A stretch of 64,000 nucleotides of DNA, from NCBI RefSeq assembly GCF_040436345.1, contig NC_133232.1, positions 11,023,501 through 11,087,500 on the forward strand. Direction: 5' to 3'. The stretch's first letter is position 1, and every line of letters starts with the position of its first letter. The notes below the pieces were generated by a model. That model worked only from the letters and a program-made list of their open reading frames with translations, was not told the origin of the DNA and searched no databases. Both the position numbers and the translations under genes were made by a program. Of the stretch, positions 22,273-32,356 are shown piece by piece. Source of the stretch: Pagrus major (lineage: Eukaryota; Chordata; Actinopteri; Spariformes; Sparidae).

Positions 22273-23043
22273 AATATTAGGAAAAGATCTGGAGTGTCGT
22301 GGTTTACAAAGTAGAAGGTAACAGCTGATGAGAAAAATAAAAGGCGCAAGATTGAGCCGAGCGCGCACAAACTATAATGTTAAATATACACCTTTGTTAA
22401 ATAGTGTTTATTACAGTATGTTCAAGGCTCATACTCAGAGCTTATAGTAACAGTTAAAGCTATATTACTCTCCATTCTCTTCTCACTTTATATCTAGGCT
22501 CTGTAGGTATTTCCTTTTTTCCTTCTCTCTTTATTAACAAGAATTAAGAGGCAGAATGTATCTTTGGTACTGTCACCTTGTTAACTTTAAAATAGCTAAT
22601 TGGGGTTATATTAACCCACTTGTTCATCTCTGTTCAGATTTTCCTAGATCAACAAAGTGAGTTCAGAGAGTGTAATTTGATTTAACTCATAGTAAAAGGA
22701 GGGTGTCTATGAAAGGAAAATGTTTAATGTTTAATTATGGTAGCACAGGAGTGTAAGGTTAGGGTAATATAATTCGTTGTTGGGTTTTTTTTAGCTCAGT
22801 GATACTGTCTTACCCTTGTGGTGGAACAGTTATAGGCTATCTGGAAGTTTAAAGATTATAGGGAAAAGAAATTCAGGCTAAGTGTCCTGGATATGGGCGA
22901 TGGTTTGGGTATAGTGTTCGTTAGTAGTATTATTTATGTTCATCTTTTGGTTGTTTCATTTTTTACTTTTCACAAACACCTTAAAAGGTTTGGGGAGTAT
23001 TACTATACAAACTACACAAATGTATAGTGAGATGAAAATTAAA
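22273..23043 (+). other. L1 inter-ORF region, no gene seen
   Basis: AT-rich sequence between the ORF1 fragment and the start of ORF2, with stops in all frames. By position it belongs to the L1, although a spacer this long is unusual and may contain rearranged material. Confidence 0.5.
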
Positions 23044-25563
23044 AATCACATCATGGAACTGCAGGGGGTTACGAAAACTTAAGAAAGTCAAACAAGTCAT
23101 GAACAGGATAAAATCAATGTAGTCTAATATTGTGTTTCTTCAGGAAACACACCTGATGTACAATGATGATCTGAAAATTAGGAGGAGGTGGAGAGGCAAG
23201 GTCTTTTCTGCATTATTTAACTCTCAAGCTAGAGCTGTCACTACTTTGGTGCATGAGTCAATACCTCTTCAGGTAAATAAGGTTATTAAAGACAAATTTG
23301 GACGATACCTTATCGTGCAAGGAAATTTACTAAAAGAGCAAATTATCTTGGCGAACATCTATGCACCAAATACAGATGACCCCAACTTTTTTCAAAATGT
23401 ATTCCTTATTTTGTCCACTCTTCCTGGTAAATGTGTGGTGGCGGGCGATTTTAACTGTGCATTAGATCCGGCGAAGGATAGGAGCTCTGGAGCTGTAGAG
23501 TCTCACATTCGTAGTAGGGCAATTATACAACACTTCATGAAAGAATTGAACTTAATAGATATCTGGAGGGAAGAAAACCCTGACGATTTAAAGTTTTCGT
23601 GTTACTCAGGTGTACACAAGTCCTATTCAAGAATTGACTTCTTTTTGATATCTGCAGAGCTAAGACACAAAGTCAAGGAATGCTCTTATGATGCTATCCT
23701 AATTTCAGACCATGCTCCAAATTCATTGGTATATCAGGACTCAAAGCTAGTGAAAGACGCTAAGATTTGGCGTTGCAAACAAAAATGGTTGGCCGACCCC
23801 GGCTTTGTCTCTTTTCTGGATGAACAAATCAGTTTGTATTTTGAAACTAATACAACAGAAACTTCAGCAAGCACGAGATGGGAGGCCTTTAAGGCTTTTA
23901 TTAGAGGCCAAATAATCAGCATCACAAGCTCTAAAGCAAATTTGACTTTTCAAAAGGCAAAAAACCTAGAGACGAAAATAAAGGAGATAGAAAATGAGTA
24001 TTATCGAACAAGGTCATCAGAATTTCATCAAAATCTATTGCTGCTTAGAGCACAATACAACGAATTATCTGCATCAAAAGCGATGGCCAGTCTGTTGCGA
24101 CTTAAGCAGTCCTTCTATGATCAGGGGGAAAAACCTGGGACAGTTCTTGCATGGCGTCTCAAGCAGCTACAGAGCGAAAGAGATATCACCTCACTGCAGA
24201 GTGATCAAGGAGAAACCATTATAGATCCAACAGAAATAAATGAATCCTTTAGGAAATTTTATGAGGGTCTTTATAGTTCAGAAATAATTAATGAAAATTC
24301 GGAACTAAAAGTGTGTTTAGATAGTATAAATATACCCAATGTACCAGAAAACTTTAGGACTAAGTTGGATAAAGATATTACACTAGAGGAATTATCTGCT
24401 GCAATTGATAGTATTAAAGCAGGAAAAACTCCTGGACCTGATGGCCTCCCAATTGAAATCTATAAAAAATTTAAAAATAAATTGCTGACTCCAATTTTAG
24501 AAATGTTTACAGAGTCCTTCCAAAATGGCACCTTGCCATCGTCTCTAAGAGGAGCATTAATTACTCTGCTCCCGAAGGCAGGTAAACCAAATAATAAATG
24601 TGAAAACTGGAGACCTATTAGTCTGCTAAACGCAGATTTAAAAATACTTTGTAAGATCTTAGCAAAAAGAATCGAAGAAATAATAACTAAGATAATTGGG
24701 GGGGATCAGAACGGGTTCATTCGTGGCAGACAAGGCTTCCATAATTTCAGAAGGATTCTGAATATTCTTTACCATCAAAAAGGGGCCCCAGACACCGCCT
24801 TACTATCACTCGACACTGAAAAAGCGTTTGACAGAGTGGAATGGTCTTATTTGTTCAAGATTTTGGCACGCTTTGGTTTGGGAGAGAATTTTTGCAATTG
24901 GATAAGATTACTCTATAAGGAACCATATGCACAAATTTTGACTAACAGTAATATCTCAAAAATTATAAAAATAAATCGAGGGTGTAGACAAGGGGACCCT
25001 TTGTCTCCATTGTTGTTCATTATGGCAATCGAACCTTTGACAATTGCAGTGAGGTCACATGATAGCATTTCTGGAATAGCCATAGGCCAGACGGAGCACC
25101 GTTTAGCTTTATATGCTGATGACATAATTGTTTTTCTCAAAAATACCAACAAATCCATCCCAGCCCTGCTAGACTTGATTAGGGAGTTCGGTAAGATTTC
25201 AGGTTATAAGATTAATAAATCTAAAACATCCATTATGTTATTAAACCAAGTAGACAGTGCAACTGAGAACACTGATGTTCTACTACTCTGAGGAGAATGT
25301 GCCACTGTGGAGAGAAATGGAAGGTGAACATGATACACTGAAGTTGCCTTTGCCCATTTACCTGTACTCAGCTAATTTTAAGAAACTCAAAAATAACACC
25401 AAGAATCCTATGGCTAAAAATATGATTAGTGTGTGGCAACAAGTTAAGAAATATTTCAAAGTAGTTGACTCACTCTCATTATTTAGTCCGATATGGGGAA
25501 ATGATCTCTTCCCCCCAGGAGGAGGTGAGGGCGGGTTTAAAATTTGGGCTGAACAGGGGTTAC

Positions 25564-26068
25564 TGTGAGGACACTCAATCTTGCTCTGAGAGTGGTGAGG
25601 GAATCAACTCACTACAATCAGGTGTGTGTGGCACTGATTGGCGGCGATTAAGCCCAGGTGTGGGGAGCCTTCATATACCCTCAGTCTCCAGTGCCCTGTG
25701 CTGACTCATTGTCTCACCCTCAGAGGCAGTGAGAGGTTCTCCCTGTGGTCAGTGTGTTTTTCCTAGTGAATAACTTGGTGCTTTAGAGTTTGCTGTGACT
25801 CCAGCCTTTGCCTTTCATTTAGAGGATTTCTGGGCCTCCTGGACAATTTTAGTTTTAGTCAGCTGCTTGGCAGTGGTGGTTCTGTTTATCATTTTTGGTG
25901 CATTGTTTTCTTAAGGAAGCCTGTAGTGGCTCTAGACAATTTCGTTTTGTTTTTTCCCCCATTTCCCGCCTATCGCTACGGCGATTTTTGTGGTTATCCC
26001 CCTGGGATAGCTTAGAGACACCCCTGGGTCTGCACCTGTGTCCCACTCCCCCCCCCCTTTCCTGACAG
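25564..26068 (+). mobile_element. 5' LTR of the sushi-like element
   Basis: It begins TGTGAGGACACTC and ends TTTCCTGACAG after a run of ten C bases. An ATATA motif at 25673-25677 lies 26 bases upstream of the inferred transcript start near 25699. The end is fixed by the target duplication and by the primer-site complementarity that starts at 26069. Confidence 0.95.
25699..25710 (+). promoter_or_regulatory. Self-priming segment at the transcript 5' end
   Basis: TGCTGACTCATT in the LTR is the exact reverse complement of AATGAGTCAGCA at 26069-26080, the first twelve bases after the LTR. In Tf1/sushi elements the mRNA's own 5' end folds back on this site to prime reverse transcription instead of a tRNA. 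The distance of 26 bases from ATATA fits a start of transcription here. The same segment recurs in the 3' LTR (about 30724-30735). Confidence 0.85.
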
Positions 26069-26080
26069 AATGAGTCAGCA
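26069..26080 (+). promoter_or_regulatory. Primer-binding site overlapping the gag start codon
   Basis: Twelve bases complementary to the LTR segment at 25699-25710, directly after the LTR end. The gag ATG (26070-26072) lies within it, so primer annealing and translation initiation would compete for the same bases. No tRNA-complementary site is apparent. Confidence 0.8.
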
Positions 26081-27110
26081 AAAGGCAGACACAGCGGACC
26101 CCTTCGCTAGTGCTTCTCAGACTTTAGACCTCAGTGATAAACTAGCTGCACATGGGCAGGCTATCACCGCACAAGGAGCCCTTTTAGGCTCTCATGAGCA
26201 AATGCTGCGTGCGATCGCTGAGCAACAGGTCTCTCATGACAATATGCTTAGGGAGATACTTGCATGTTTACAGACACCTGGACCAGCCCCAACCCAAGTA
26301 CAAGCACCAAACCTCGCAACTCCCCAAGCCCCTCCAGTTCCACCTCATGGACCCATTGTAGTTCAGGAGACCAAGCTGGCAACCCCAGCCCGCTATGACG
26401 GGCATCCGGGGAGGTGTAAGGGATTTATCACCCAATGTAGTTTAGTGTTTGAGTTACAACCCTCTATGTTCAGCACAGACCGAGCACGGGTAGCATATAT
26501 AATATCCCTTCTTTCAGACAAAGCCCTTTCGTGGGCTACAGCCTTGTGGGATAGGCAGACTCCTATCTGCGCTGACTCTGCCCTCTTCATGGCGGAGATG
26601 AGAAGGGTGTTCGACCACGATGTAAGTGGCCAGGAAGCAGCCAAACGCCTTCTTAGGTTACGTCAGGGCTCTTCAAGCGTAGCAGAATTTTCAATTCAAT
26701 TCCGAACTTTAGCTACGGAATCAGGTTGGAACAGGGAGGCTCTGGTAACCACTTTCAGTCATGCTTTATCGGAGAAGGTTAAGGATGAGCTCGCTTCCCG
26801 TGAGGTTCCGGATTCACTTGAGGAATTAATCTCATTGGCAATTAGAATTGACAACAGAATCCGCGAGCGCAACAGAGAGAGGAAACAGACGTACACCCGT
26901 CCAATGTCAGAGGAGCTCAACATCCCTCATGAAAGACCTAACCCGCCTAAGGGATCCCATAATGATGATGATCAGGAACCCATGCAAATAGGACGCACAC
27001 GGCTTACTTCAGCGGAGAGACAGAGGCGCATGAGCAGTGGAGCTTGTCTATACTGTGGGAGGGTGGGTCACTTCATCCGCCAGTGCCCTTCAATGCAAAA
27101 AAACGAGTAG
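26070..27110 (+). CDS. gag: Gag of the sushi-like element
   Basis: A 346-residue nucleocapsid/capsid protein. The N-terminal region has a helical segment ([20 protein letters not shown]), then a proline-rich linker (residues about 70-100). The capsid core follows (about 105-270), with the conserved retrotransposon-gag words [28 protein letters not shown] and [10 protein letters not shown]. It ends with one CCHC zinc knuckle ([14 protein letters not shown], residues about 325-338). Length and order fit sushi-ichi Gag, the family from which mammalian PEG10/RTL proteins derive. The ATG is the second base after the LTR. Its last codons overlap pol and include the slippery heptamer at 27098-27104. 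Confidence 0.95.
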   Translation: MSQQKADTADPFASASQTLDLSDKLAAHGQAITAQGALLGSHEQMLRAIAEQQVSHDNMLREILACLQTPGPAPTQVQAPNLATPQAPPVPPHGPIVVQETKLATPARYDGHPGRCKGFITQCSLVFELQPSMFSTDRARVAYIISLLSDKALSWATALWDRQTPICADSALFMAEMRRVFDHDVSGQEAAKRLLRLRQGSSSVAEFSIQFRTLATESGWNREALVTTFSHALSEKVKDELASREVPDSLEELISLAIRIDNRIRERNRERKQTYTRPMSEELNIPHERPNPPKGSHNDDDQEPMQIGRTRLTSAERQRRMSSGACLYCGRVGHFIRQCPSMQKNE

Positions 27111-30100
27111 ACTCGTCAGATCATGGGGAGGTCTTGCCGAGTCTTAATAATTCCCCGCCTGTGGCCAATAATCACACCTTTTTGTCCTTTGAATTGTTAT
27201 GGGATGGGCACTGGGGCACCTTATCTGCATTTGTTGATTCAGGAGCAGCAGGTAGTTTTATGGACTCAACCCTGGCCCGAAATCTAAAATTACCCATTTT
27301 TGATCTTCCTTGTCCACTCGCAATCACTGCAGTGGATGGGCAACCTTTGGGTATGGGTAGGGTTGAGAGGGTCACCTGCCCGATCTTCATCCGCATCGGC
27401 AATCACACAGAAGAGATTAAGTTTTTTCTTATTAATGCACCTCAGTTACCCCTCATTCTGGGACACCCATGGCTCAAGGAACACAATCCTCACATCAATT
27501 GGAGGACTGGGAAGGTGCTGAGCTGGGGCCCAGATTGTGCATCTCACATGATGGAATCAGACTCTGTTCAACTTCAACCTTTGGGTCTTGAGCTTCCCGC
27601 GGCCACCAACGCCTCTGCCTTAAAATCTCCAGGTATAGTAGATCTCACCTGTTCTACCCCCAGTGATCCCCTGACTCTTGGGGCTCTTGAGTCCTTGACT
27701 CCTTCAGATTCTTCGTCCTCTGGGTCTCGTCTTCCCAATGGGGTTCCTGCAGAGTATGCTGAACTTAGTGAAGTCTTCAGTAAACAGAAGGCCTCCATCC
27801 TTCCTCCCCATAGGCCCTATGATTGTTCCATCAATCTCCTCCCAGGCACTACACCCCCAAGGGGCCGCCTGTATTCATTATCACGACCTGAAACATCAGC
27901 TATGACAAGCTATATTGAGGAAGCTTTAGCTGCAGGTTTCATTCGCCCCTCTACATCTCCAGCTGGGGCTGGGTTTTTCTTTGTAGGGAAGAACGATGGG
28001 GGGCTTAGACCCTGCATTGATTACAGGGGTCTAAATAACATCACCGTTAAAAACCGCTACCCGCTCCCCCTCATGTCTACGGCATTCGAGCGGCTACAGG
28101 GGGCGTCTTTCTTTACTAAGTTGGACCTTAGGAACGCCTACAATCTTGTGCGTATACGAGAGGGGGACGAGTGGAAAACAGCGTTCAACACTCCACGGGG
28201 GCACTACGAATATCTGGTCATGCCCTTTGGACTTTCAAATGCCCCCGCAGTTTTCCAGGCATTTGTTAATGATGTCCTCAGGGAGATGCTTGAACATTTT
28301 GTATACGTATACTTGGATGACATCCTGATTTTTTCTAAGTCCTATCTGGAGCATGTGTCTCATGTTAAAAGGGTTCTCCAGAAGTTGTGGGAGCACCAAC
28401 TCTTTGTTAAGGCAGAAAAATGTGTCTTCCATGCCCCGACAGTCAAGTTTCTGGGGTACATTGTGGCGCAGGGCAGTGTCAGAATGGACCCAAGCAAGGT
28501 CAAAGCGGTGCAGGAGTGGCCTCAACCTGACTCTGTCAAACAGGTTCAGCGCTTTTTGGGGTTTGCAAATTTTTATCGCCGCTTCATTAGGGGCTTTAGT
28601 TCAATTGCGGTCCCTATTTCGGCGCTGGGAAAGGGTCCCCCTTCACGATTCTGTTGGTCCCCAGAGGCTGAGAAGGCATTCACAGAGCTTAAAAGAAGGT
28701 TTACCACTGCACCGGTCCTGATTCACCCAGACCCCTCGATACCATTTGTTGTTGAGGTTGATGCCTCCGACGTAGGAGTTGGGGCAGTTTTGTCCCAGCG
28801 TTCTCCAAAAGACCAAAAGCTCCATCCTTGTGCATTCTTCTCTCGGCGTCTTCTACCAGCTGAGAGAAATTATGATGTGGGTAACAAGGAGCTGCTCGCA
28901 GTGAAGTTGGCCTTGGAGGAGTGGCGCCATTGGCTTGAGGGTTCCGAGCATCCATTTCAGGTCTGGACAGACCATAAGAATCTGGCTTATATCCAGCAGG
29001 CCAAACGCTTAAATCCTCGCCAAGCTCGCTGGTCCCTGTTTTTCAACAGGTTTGACTTCAACCTTTCCTACCGTCCAGGTTCAAAGAATCTGAAGCCAGA
29101 TGCCCTATCTCGCCGATTTGAGTGTTCAGGTAGTGACAATTCCCCAGAACCCATTGTGCCACTTACTCGCATCCTTGCCCCACTCACCTGGGGGATTGAC
29201 ACTGTGGTTCAGGGGGCTCAACGGCAGGAGCCAGACCCAGGAGGGGGTCCCCCAGGCTGTCGGTATGTTCCAGCAGCAGTGCGATCACAAGTGCTTCAGT
29301 GGGGTCACTCCTCACGCCTCACAAATCACCCTGGTGTTCGTCGCACTCTTGGTTTTCTCAAACGGAGATTCTGGTGGCCCCAGATGGGGAGAGATGTGAG
29401 TGAGTTTGTGGCGGCTTGCACTATTTGCGCCCGAAACAAGACGCCACAACAGCCTCCTGCTGGTCTGCTCCGGTCTTTGCCTATCCCAAGTCGCCCTTGG
29501 TCTCATGTGGCCCTGGATTTCATTACAGGACTACCCGCATCTAAAGGGTTCACGGTCATTATGGTTGTTGTAGATCGGTTCTCGAAGGCAGCCCATTTCA
29601 TCCCTCTCCCAAAGCTTCCTTCCGCCCTAGAGACCGCCCGACTTGTAGTCAAGCATGTCTTTTGCTACCACGGCCTCCCCCAAGACATTGTGTCTGACCG
29701 AGGTCCTCAGTTTGCTTCCCGTTTCTGGAGAGCGTTTTGTTCTCTTGTGGGTGCTTCAGCTAGTCTTTCGTCAGGGTTTCACCCTGAGACCAACGGTCAG
29801 ACTGAGCGCACCAATCAGACACTCGAGAGAACACTTCGTTGCCTGGTCTCCTCCAACCCGACCACGTGGAGCGAACAACTGGTGTGGGCTGAGTATGCTT
29901 ATAACACCTTACAGAATGCATCCACTGGTTTCTCTCCTTTTGAGTGTCAGTATGGCTATCAGCCGCCGTTGTTCCCAGAACAGGAGAGAGACGTGGGGGT
30001 GCCCTCTGCTGCTCAATTCATCCAGCGGTGCCGTGCTACCTGGAGGCGTGTTCGTGCCTCTCTTCAACACTCTGTGGCACGGCAGAAGCACTACGCAGAC

Positions 30101-30577
30101 CAGCATCGCCGTCCAGCCCCGAACTATCGGGTTGGTCAGAGGGTGTGGCTCTCCACAAGGGATCTGCCACTGCGGGTAGAGTCTCGCAAATTGGCGCCAC
30201 GCTTTGTTGGCCCCTTCAAGATTGTCCGACGGATTAACCCTGTCACCTTTCGCCTCCTGCTCCCCCGGTCCATGAGGATTCACCCTTCGTTTCATGTTTC
30301 CCGCCTCAAGCCGGTCTGCTCCAGTCCGCTGGCACCTCCAGAGAGGCCTCCACCTCCACCCAGGTTGATTGGGGGTCAACCAGCGTACACGGTTCGGCGG
30401 ATATTGGACAGTCGGCGTGTGGGACGTGGGGTTCAGTACCTTGTGGACTGGGAGGGATATGGACCTGAGGAGCGTGCCTGGGTCCCAGCTAGAGACATTT
30501 TGGACCCAGCTCTTATCCGGGATTTCCGCCGCCTTCGGCCTGGTGGCCCTGTTGGAACGTCGGGTGCCGTTCCTTGA
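27044..30577 (+). CDS. pol: Pol of the sushi-like element (protease, RT, RNase H, integrase, chromodomain)
   Basis: The frame is open for 1177 codons and is entered by a -1 shift at 27098-27104, so the first roughly 20 codons are overlap. In order: aspartic protease ([13 protein letters not shown], residue about 65); reverse transcriptase ([42 protein letters not shown], catalytic [10 protein letters not shown] at about 425); RNase H ([38 protein letters not shown]); integrase with an HHCC zinc finger ([20 protein letters not shown] ... CTICARNK) and D-D-E ([31 protein letters not shown]). A C-terminal chromodomain ([20 protein letters not shown], then [12 protein letters not shown]) follows. 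No stop or missing catalytic residue is seen. The chromodomain usually guides integration to heterochromatin. Confidence 0.97.
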   Translation: MSILWEGGSLHPPVPFNAKKRVDSSDHGEVLPSLNNSPPVANNHTFLSFELLWDGHWGTLSAFVDSGAAGSFMDSTLARNLKLPIFDLPCPLAITAVDGQPLGMGRVERVTCPIFIRIGNHTEEIKFFLINAPQLPLILGHPWLKEHNPHINWRTGKVLSWGPDCASHMMESDSVQLQPLGLELPAATNASALKSPGIVDLTCSTPSDPLTLGALESLTPSDSSSSGSRLPNGVPAEYAELSEVFSKQKASILPPHRPYDCSINLLPGTTPPRGRLYSLSRPETSAMTSYIEEALAAGFIRPSTSPAGAGFFFVGKNDGGLRPCIDYRGLNNITVKNRYPLPLMSTAFERLQGASFFTKLDLRNAYNLVRIREGDEWKTAFNTPRGHYEYLVMPFGLSNAPAVFQAFVNDVLREMLEHFVYVYLDDILIFSKSYLEHVSHVKRVLQKLWEHQLFVKAEKCVFHAPTVKFLGYIVAQGSVRMDPSKVKAVQEWPQPDSVKQVQRFLGFANFYRRFIRGFSSIAVPISALGKGPPSRFCWSPEAEKAFTELKRRFTTAPVLIHPDPSIPFVVEVDASDVGVGAVLSQRSPKDQKLHPCAFFSRRLLPAERNYDVGNKELLAVKLALEEWRHWLEGSEHPFQVWTDHKNLAYIQQAKRLNPRQARWSLFFNRFDFNLSYRPGSKNLKPDALSRRFECSGSDNSPEPIVPLTRILAPLTWGIDTVVQGAQRQEPDPGGGPPGCRYVPAAVRSQVLQWGHSSRLTNHPGVRRTLGFLKRRFWWPQMGRDVSEFVAACTICARNKTPQQPPAGLLRSLPIPSRPWSHVALDFITGLPASKGFTVIMVVVDRFSKAAHFIPLPKLPSALETARLVVKHVFCYHGLPQDIVSDRGPQFASRFWRAFCSLVGASASLSSGFHPETNGQTERTNQTLERTLRCLVSSNPTTWSEQLVWAEYAYNTLQNASTGFSPFECQYGYQPPLFPEQERDVGVPSAAQFIQRCRATWRRVRASLQHSVARQKHYADQHRRPAPNYRVGQRVWLSTRDLPLRVESRKLAPRFVGPFKIVRRINPVTFRLLLPRSMRIHPSFHVSRLKPVCSSPLAPPERPPPPPRLIGGQPAYTVRRILDSRRVGRGVQYLVDWEGYGPEERAWVPARDILDPALIRDFRRLRPGGPVGTSGAVP
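27098..27104 (+). promoter_or_regulatory. -1 ribosomal frameshift site A AAA AAC
   Basis: The heptamer is in the correct register for the gag frame (codons CAA AAA AAC GAG TAG), two codons before the gag stop. A -1 slip places ribosomes in the pol frame, which is open here. A downstream pseudoknot was not evaluated. Confidence 0.85.
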
Positions 30578-30585
30578 AGGGGGGG
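30576..30585 (+). promoter_or_regulatory. Polypurine tract
   Basis: GAAGGGGGGG, three bases upstream of the 3' LTR start; the expected plus-strand DNA primer site of an LTR retrotransposon. It overlaps the pol stop codon. Confidence 0.8.
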
Positions 30586-30588
30586 TCC

Positions 30589-31093
30589 TGTGAGGACACT
30601 CAATCTTGCTCTGAGAGTGGTGAGGGAATCAACTCACTACAATCAGGTGTGTGTGGCACTGATTGGCGGCGATTAAGCCCAGGTGTGGGGAGCCTTCATA
30701 TACCCTCAGTCTCCAGTGCCCTGTGCTGACTCATTGTCTCACCCTCAGAGGCAGTGAGAGGTTCTCCCTGTGGTCAGTGTGTTTTTCCTAGTGAATAACT
30801 TGGTGCTTTAGAGTTTGCTGTGACTCCAGCCTTTGCCTTTCATTTAGAGGATTTCTGGGCCTCCTGGACAATTTTAGTTTTAGTCAGCTGCTTGGCAGTG
30901 GTGGTTCTGTTTATCATTTTTGGTGCATTGTTTTCTTAAGGAAGCCTGTAGTGGCTCTAGACAATTTCGTTTTGTTTTTTCCCCCATTTCCCGCCTATCG
31001 CTATGGCGATTTTTGTGGTTATCCCCCTGGGATAGCTTAGAGACACCCCTGGGTCTGCACCTGTGTCCCACTCCCCCCCCCCTTTCCTGACAG
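30589..31093 (+). mobile_element. 3' LTR of the sushi-like element
   Basis: 505 bp, identical to the 5' LTR apart from one C/T difference near 31004. It is followed directly by the GTTAC target duplication and the resumption of L1 ORF2 in phase. Confidence 0.95.
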
Positions 31094-32356
31094 GTTACAA
31101 AAAATAGGAGATCTTTATAGTCCTGATGATAATCATCTGTTGTCTTTTGATGAAATTGTTGTCAAGCACGACATAGCTCGCAGCCAGTTCTTTAGATATT
31201 TACAACTGAGAGATTTTATTAGAACTCAACAAAATCAGTCCTTGTCCATTCCTAGCCTATCAACACTTGAAGAAATGATGGTGAAAGACTGCCAGGGAAG
31301 GGGCTTGATCTCCAAAATATATAATGAACTGGTTGGTGAATCTTCAGAATCGTCAGTAAATTAACTCGAGTGCTGGAGAGAGGACCTACAGGAGAATATC
31401 TCCATTGAGGAGTGGGAGAGGGCATGTACCAAAGCACAATTACAAACAGTGAACACACGTTTAAAATTTCTGTATAACTGGTTAATGCGTTCTTATATCA
31501 CTCCAGTTAAACTTAACAAATTCAATAATGCCATACCGGATGTTTGCATAAAATGTGACAAAGAAAAGGGCACGATTTTCCATTGTTTGTGGCAGTGTTC
31601 TCAAATAAAGAAATTCTGGGAAGAGGTGAAGCAGTGTATTGAGGAAATATTAGAGATAAAATTACATTTAGAGCCAAAAATATTTCTTTTGGGTATCTAC
31701 CCAGCTAATTGTAACATAGGAAAGAAGCATCGTTTATTTTTAGATATAGGCCTGTTGTTGGCCAAAAGAGTCATTGCAATAGCTTGGAAAGAGGTGGCTA
31801 GACCAAGGATAGGTAAATGGCTTTCAGAATTAACAGCAACTCTGCCCTTAAAAAAGATCACGTATGCAATCAGGGGTAAGCAACCTATTTTTAATAACAT
31901 CTGGGGCCCCTTTAGAAATTTTCTTGCGAATAAAGACTTGTCTGGGTTGGTGGAAACACCTGGGGATGACCCATAAGTAGCCCTCTGCAGCTCATTTGGG
32001 AAAAATGTTTACTGTCTGGTGTTGATTGACCACTATCTAATTTATGTGCAGTGCACACTTGTGAGTATGAGCAGTGTATGGTTGGTTTTGTATTTATTCT
32101 CCCCCACTTTTATTTTTTATTATTTACTTTTTATTTACTTATGTAGTATTTGTATTATTATTTCACTGCGTATTTAAGTTCCTTTCTCTCGTTACTGATT
32201 CATATTTATTTATTTGTGTTGTTGTTTTGTTGTCATGTCTTGGTTGGGATTTGATGACATGGGTTCTGCACGGTTTGGGGCAGACGTTTGGTGTCCCAGT
32301 GGTTATATGTATGTGTTATTATGTCTGGAAATAAATAAAGATATTGTTGGAAAAAA

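Larger units (their letters stand above)
25564..31093 (+). mobile_element. Intact Tf1/sushi-like Ty3-Gypsy chromovirus
   Basis: A 5530-bp element has 505-bp LTRs (25564-26068 and 30589-31093) that differ at one base I can find (about 25979 C versus 31004 T). It is flanked by the 5-bp target duplication GTTAC (25559-25563 and 31094-31098). It carries gag and pol open along their full lengths, a -1 slippery site, a polypurine tract (30576-30585) and a primer site complementary to its own transcript start. The chromodomain at the end of pol and self-priming place it in the Tf1/sushi group. This is the youngest layer of the 18-34-kb nest. Confidence 0.95.
23044..31976 (+). pseudogene. L1 ORF2 (endonuclease and reverse transcriptase), interrupted
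   Basis: The frame begins at ITSWNCRGLRKL (23047) and meets an in-frame TAG at 23120-23122. It is then open to 25291. APE-type endonuclease motifs are visible: [31 protein letters not shown]. The RT shows [49 protein letters not shown] and the catalytic LYADDII (about 25110). After a deletion of roughly 1 kb near 25285, the C-terminal part resumes (SVWQQVKKYF, PIWGNDLFPPGG). It is cut at 25563 by the LTR element and resumes at 31094 in phase (LQKIGDLYSPDD). A TAA at 31362-31364 follows. The CxxC...H...C end (CIKCDKEKGTIFHCLWQC) lies at about 31545, and the frame stops at 31976. Confidence 0.9.
21942..32356 (+). mobile_element. L1-type LINE inserted in the BEL element and itself split by a sushi-like LTR element
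   Basis: The order is ORF1 fragment (21945-22272), inter-ORF DNA (22273-23043), ORF2 endonuclease and RT (23044-25290), the end of ORF2 interrupted at 25563/31094 by the LTR element, and a 3' UTR (31977-32340) ending in AAATAAATAAAG and an A-rich tail at about 32350. About 1 kb of ORF2 between RT and the C-terminal region is deleted near 25285. No target duplication is seen around the L1. Confidence 0.85.

Noticed and set aside
29655-30379. Alternative frames of 97-174 codons on both strands over pol
   Set aside because: Shadows of the integrase and chromodomain coding sequence, which explains every base in its own frame.
32074-32334. 86-codon hydrophobic frame
   Set aside because: It overlies the L1 3' UTR and has no start context or family resemblance.
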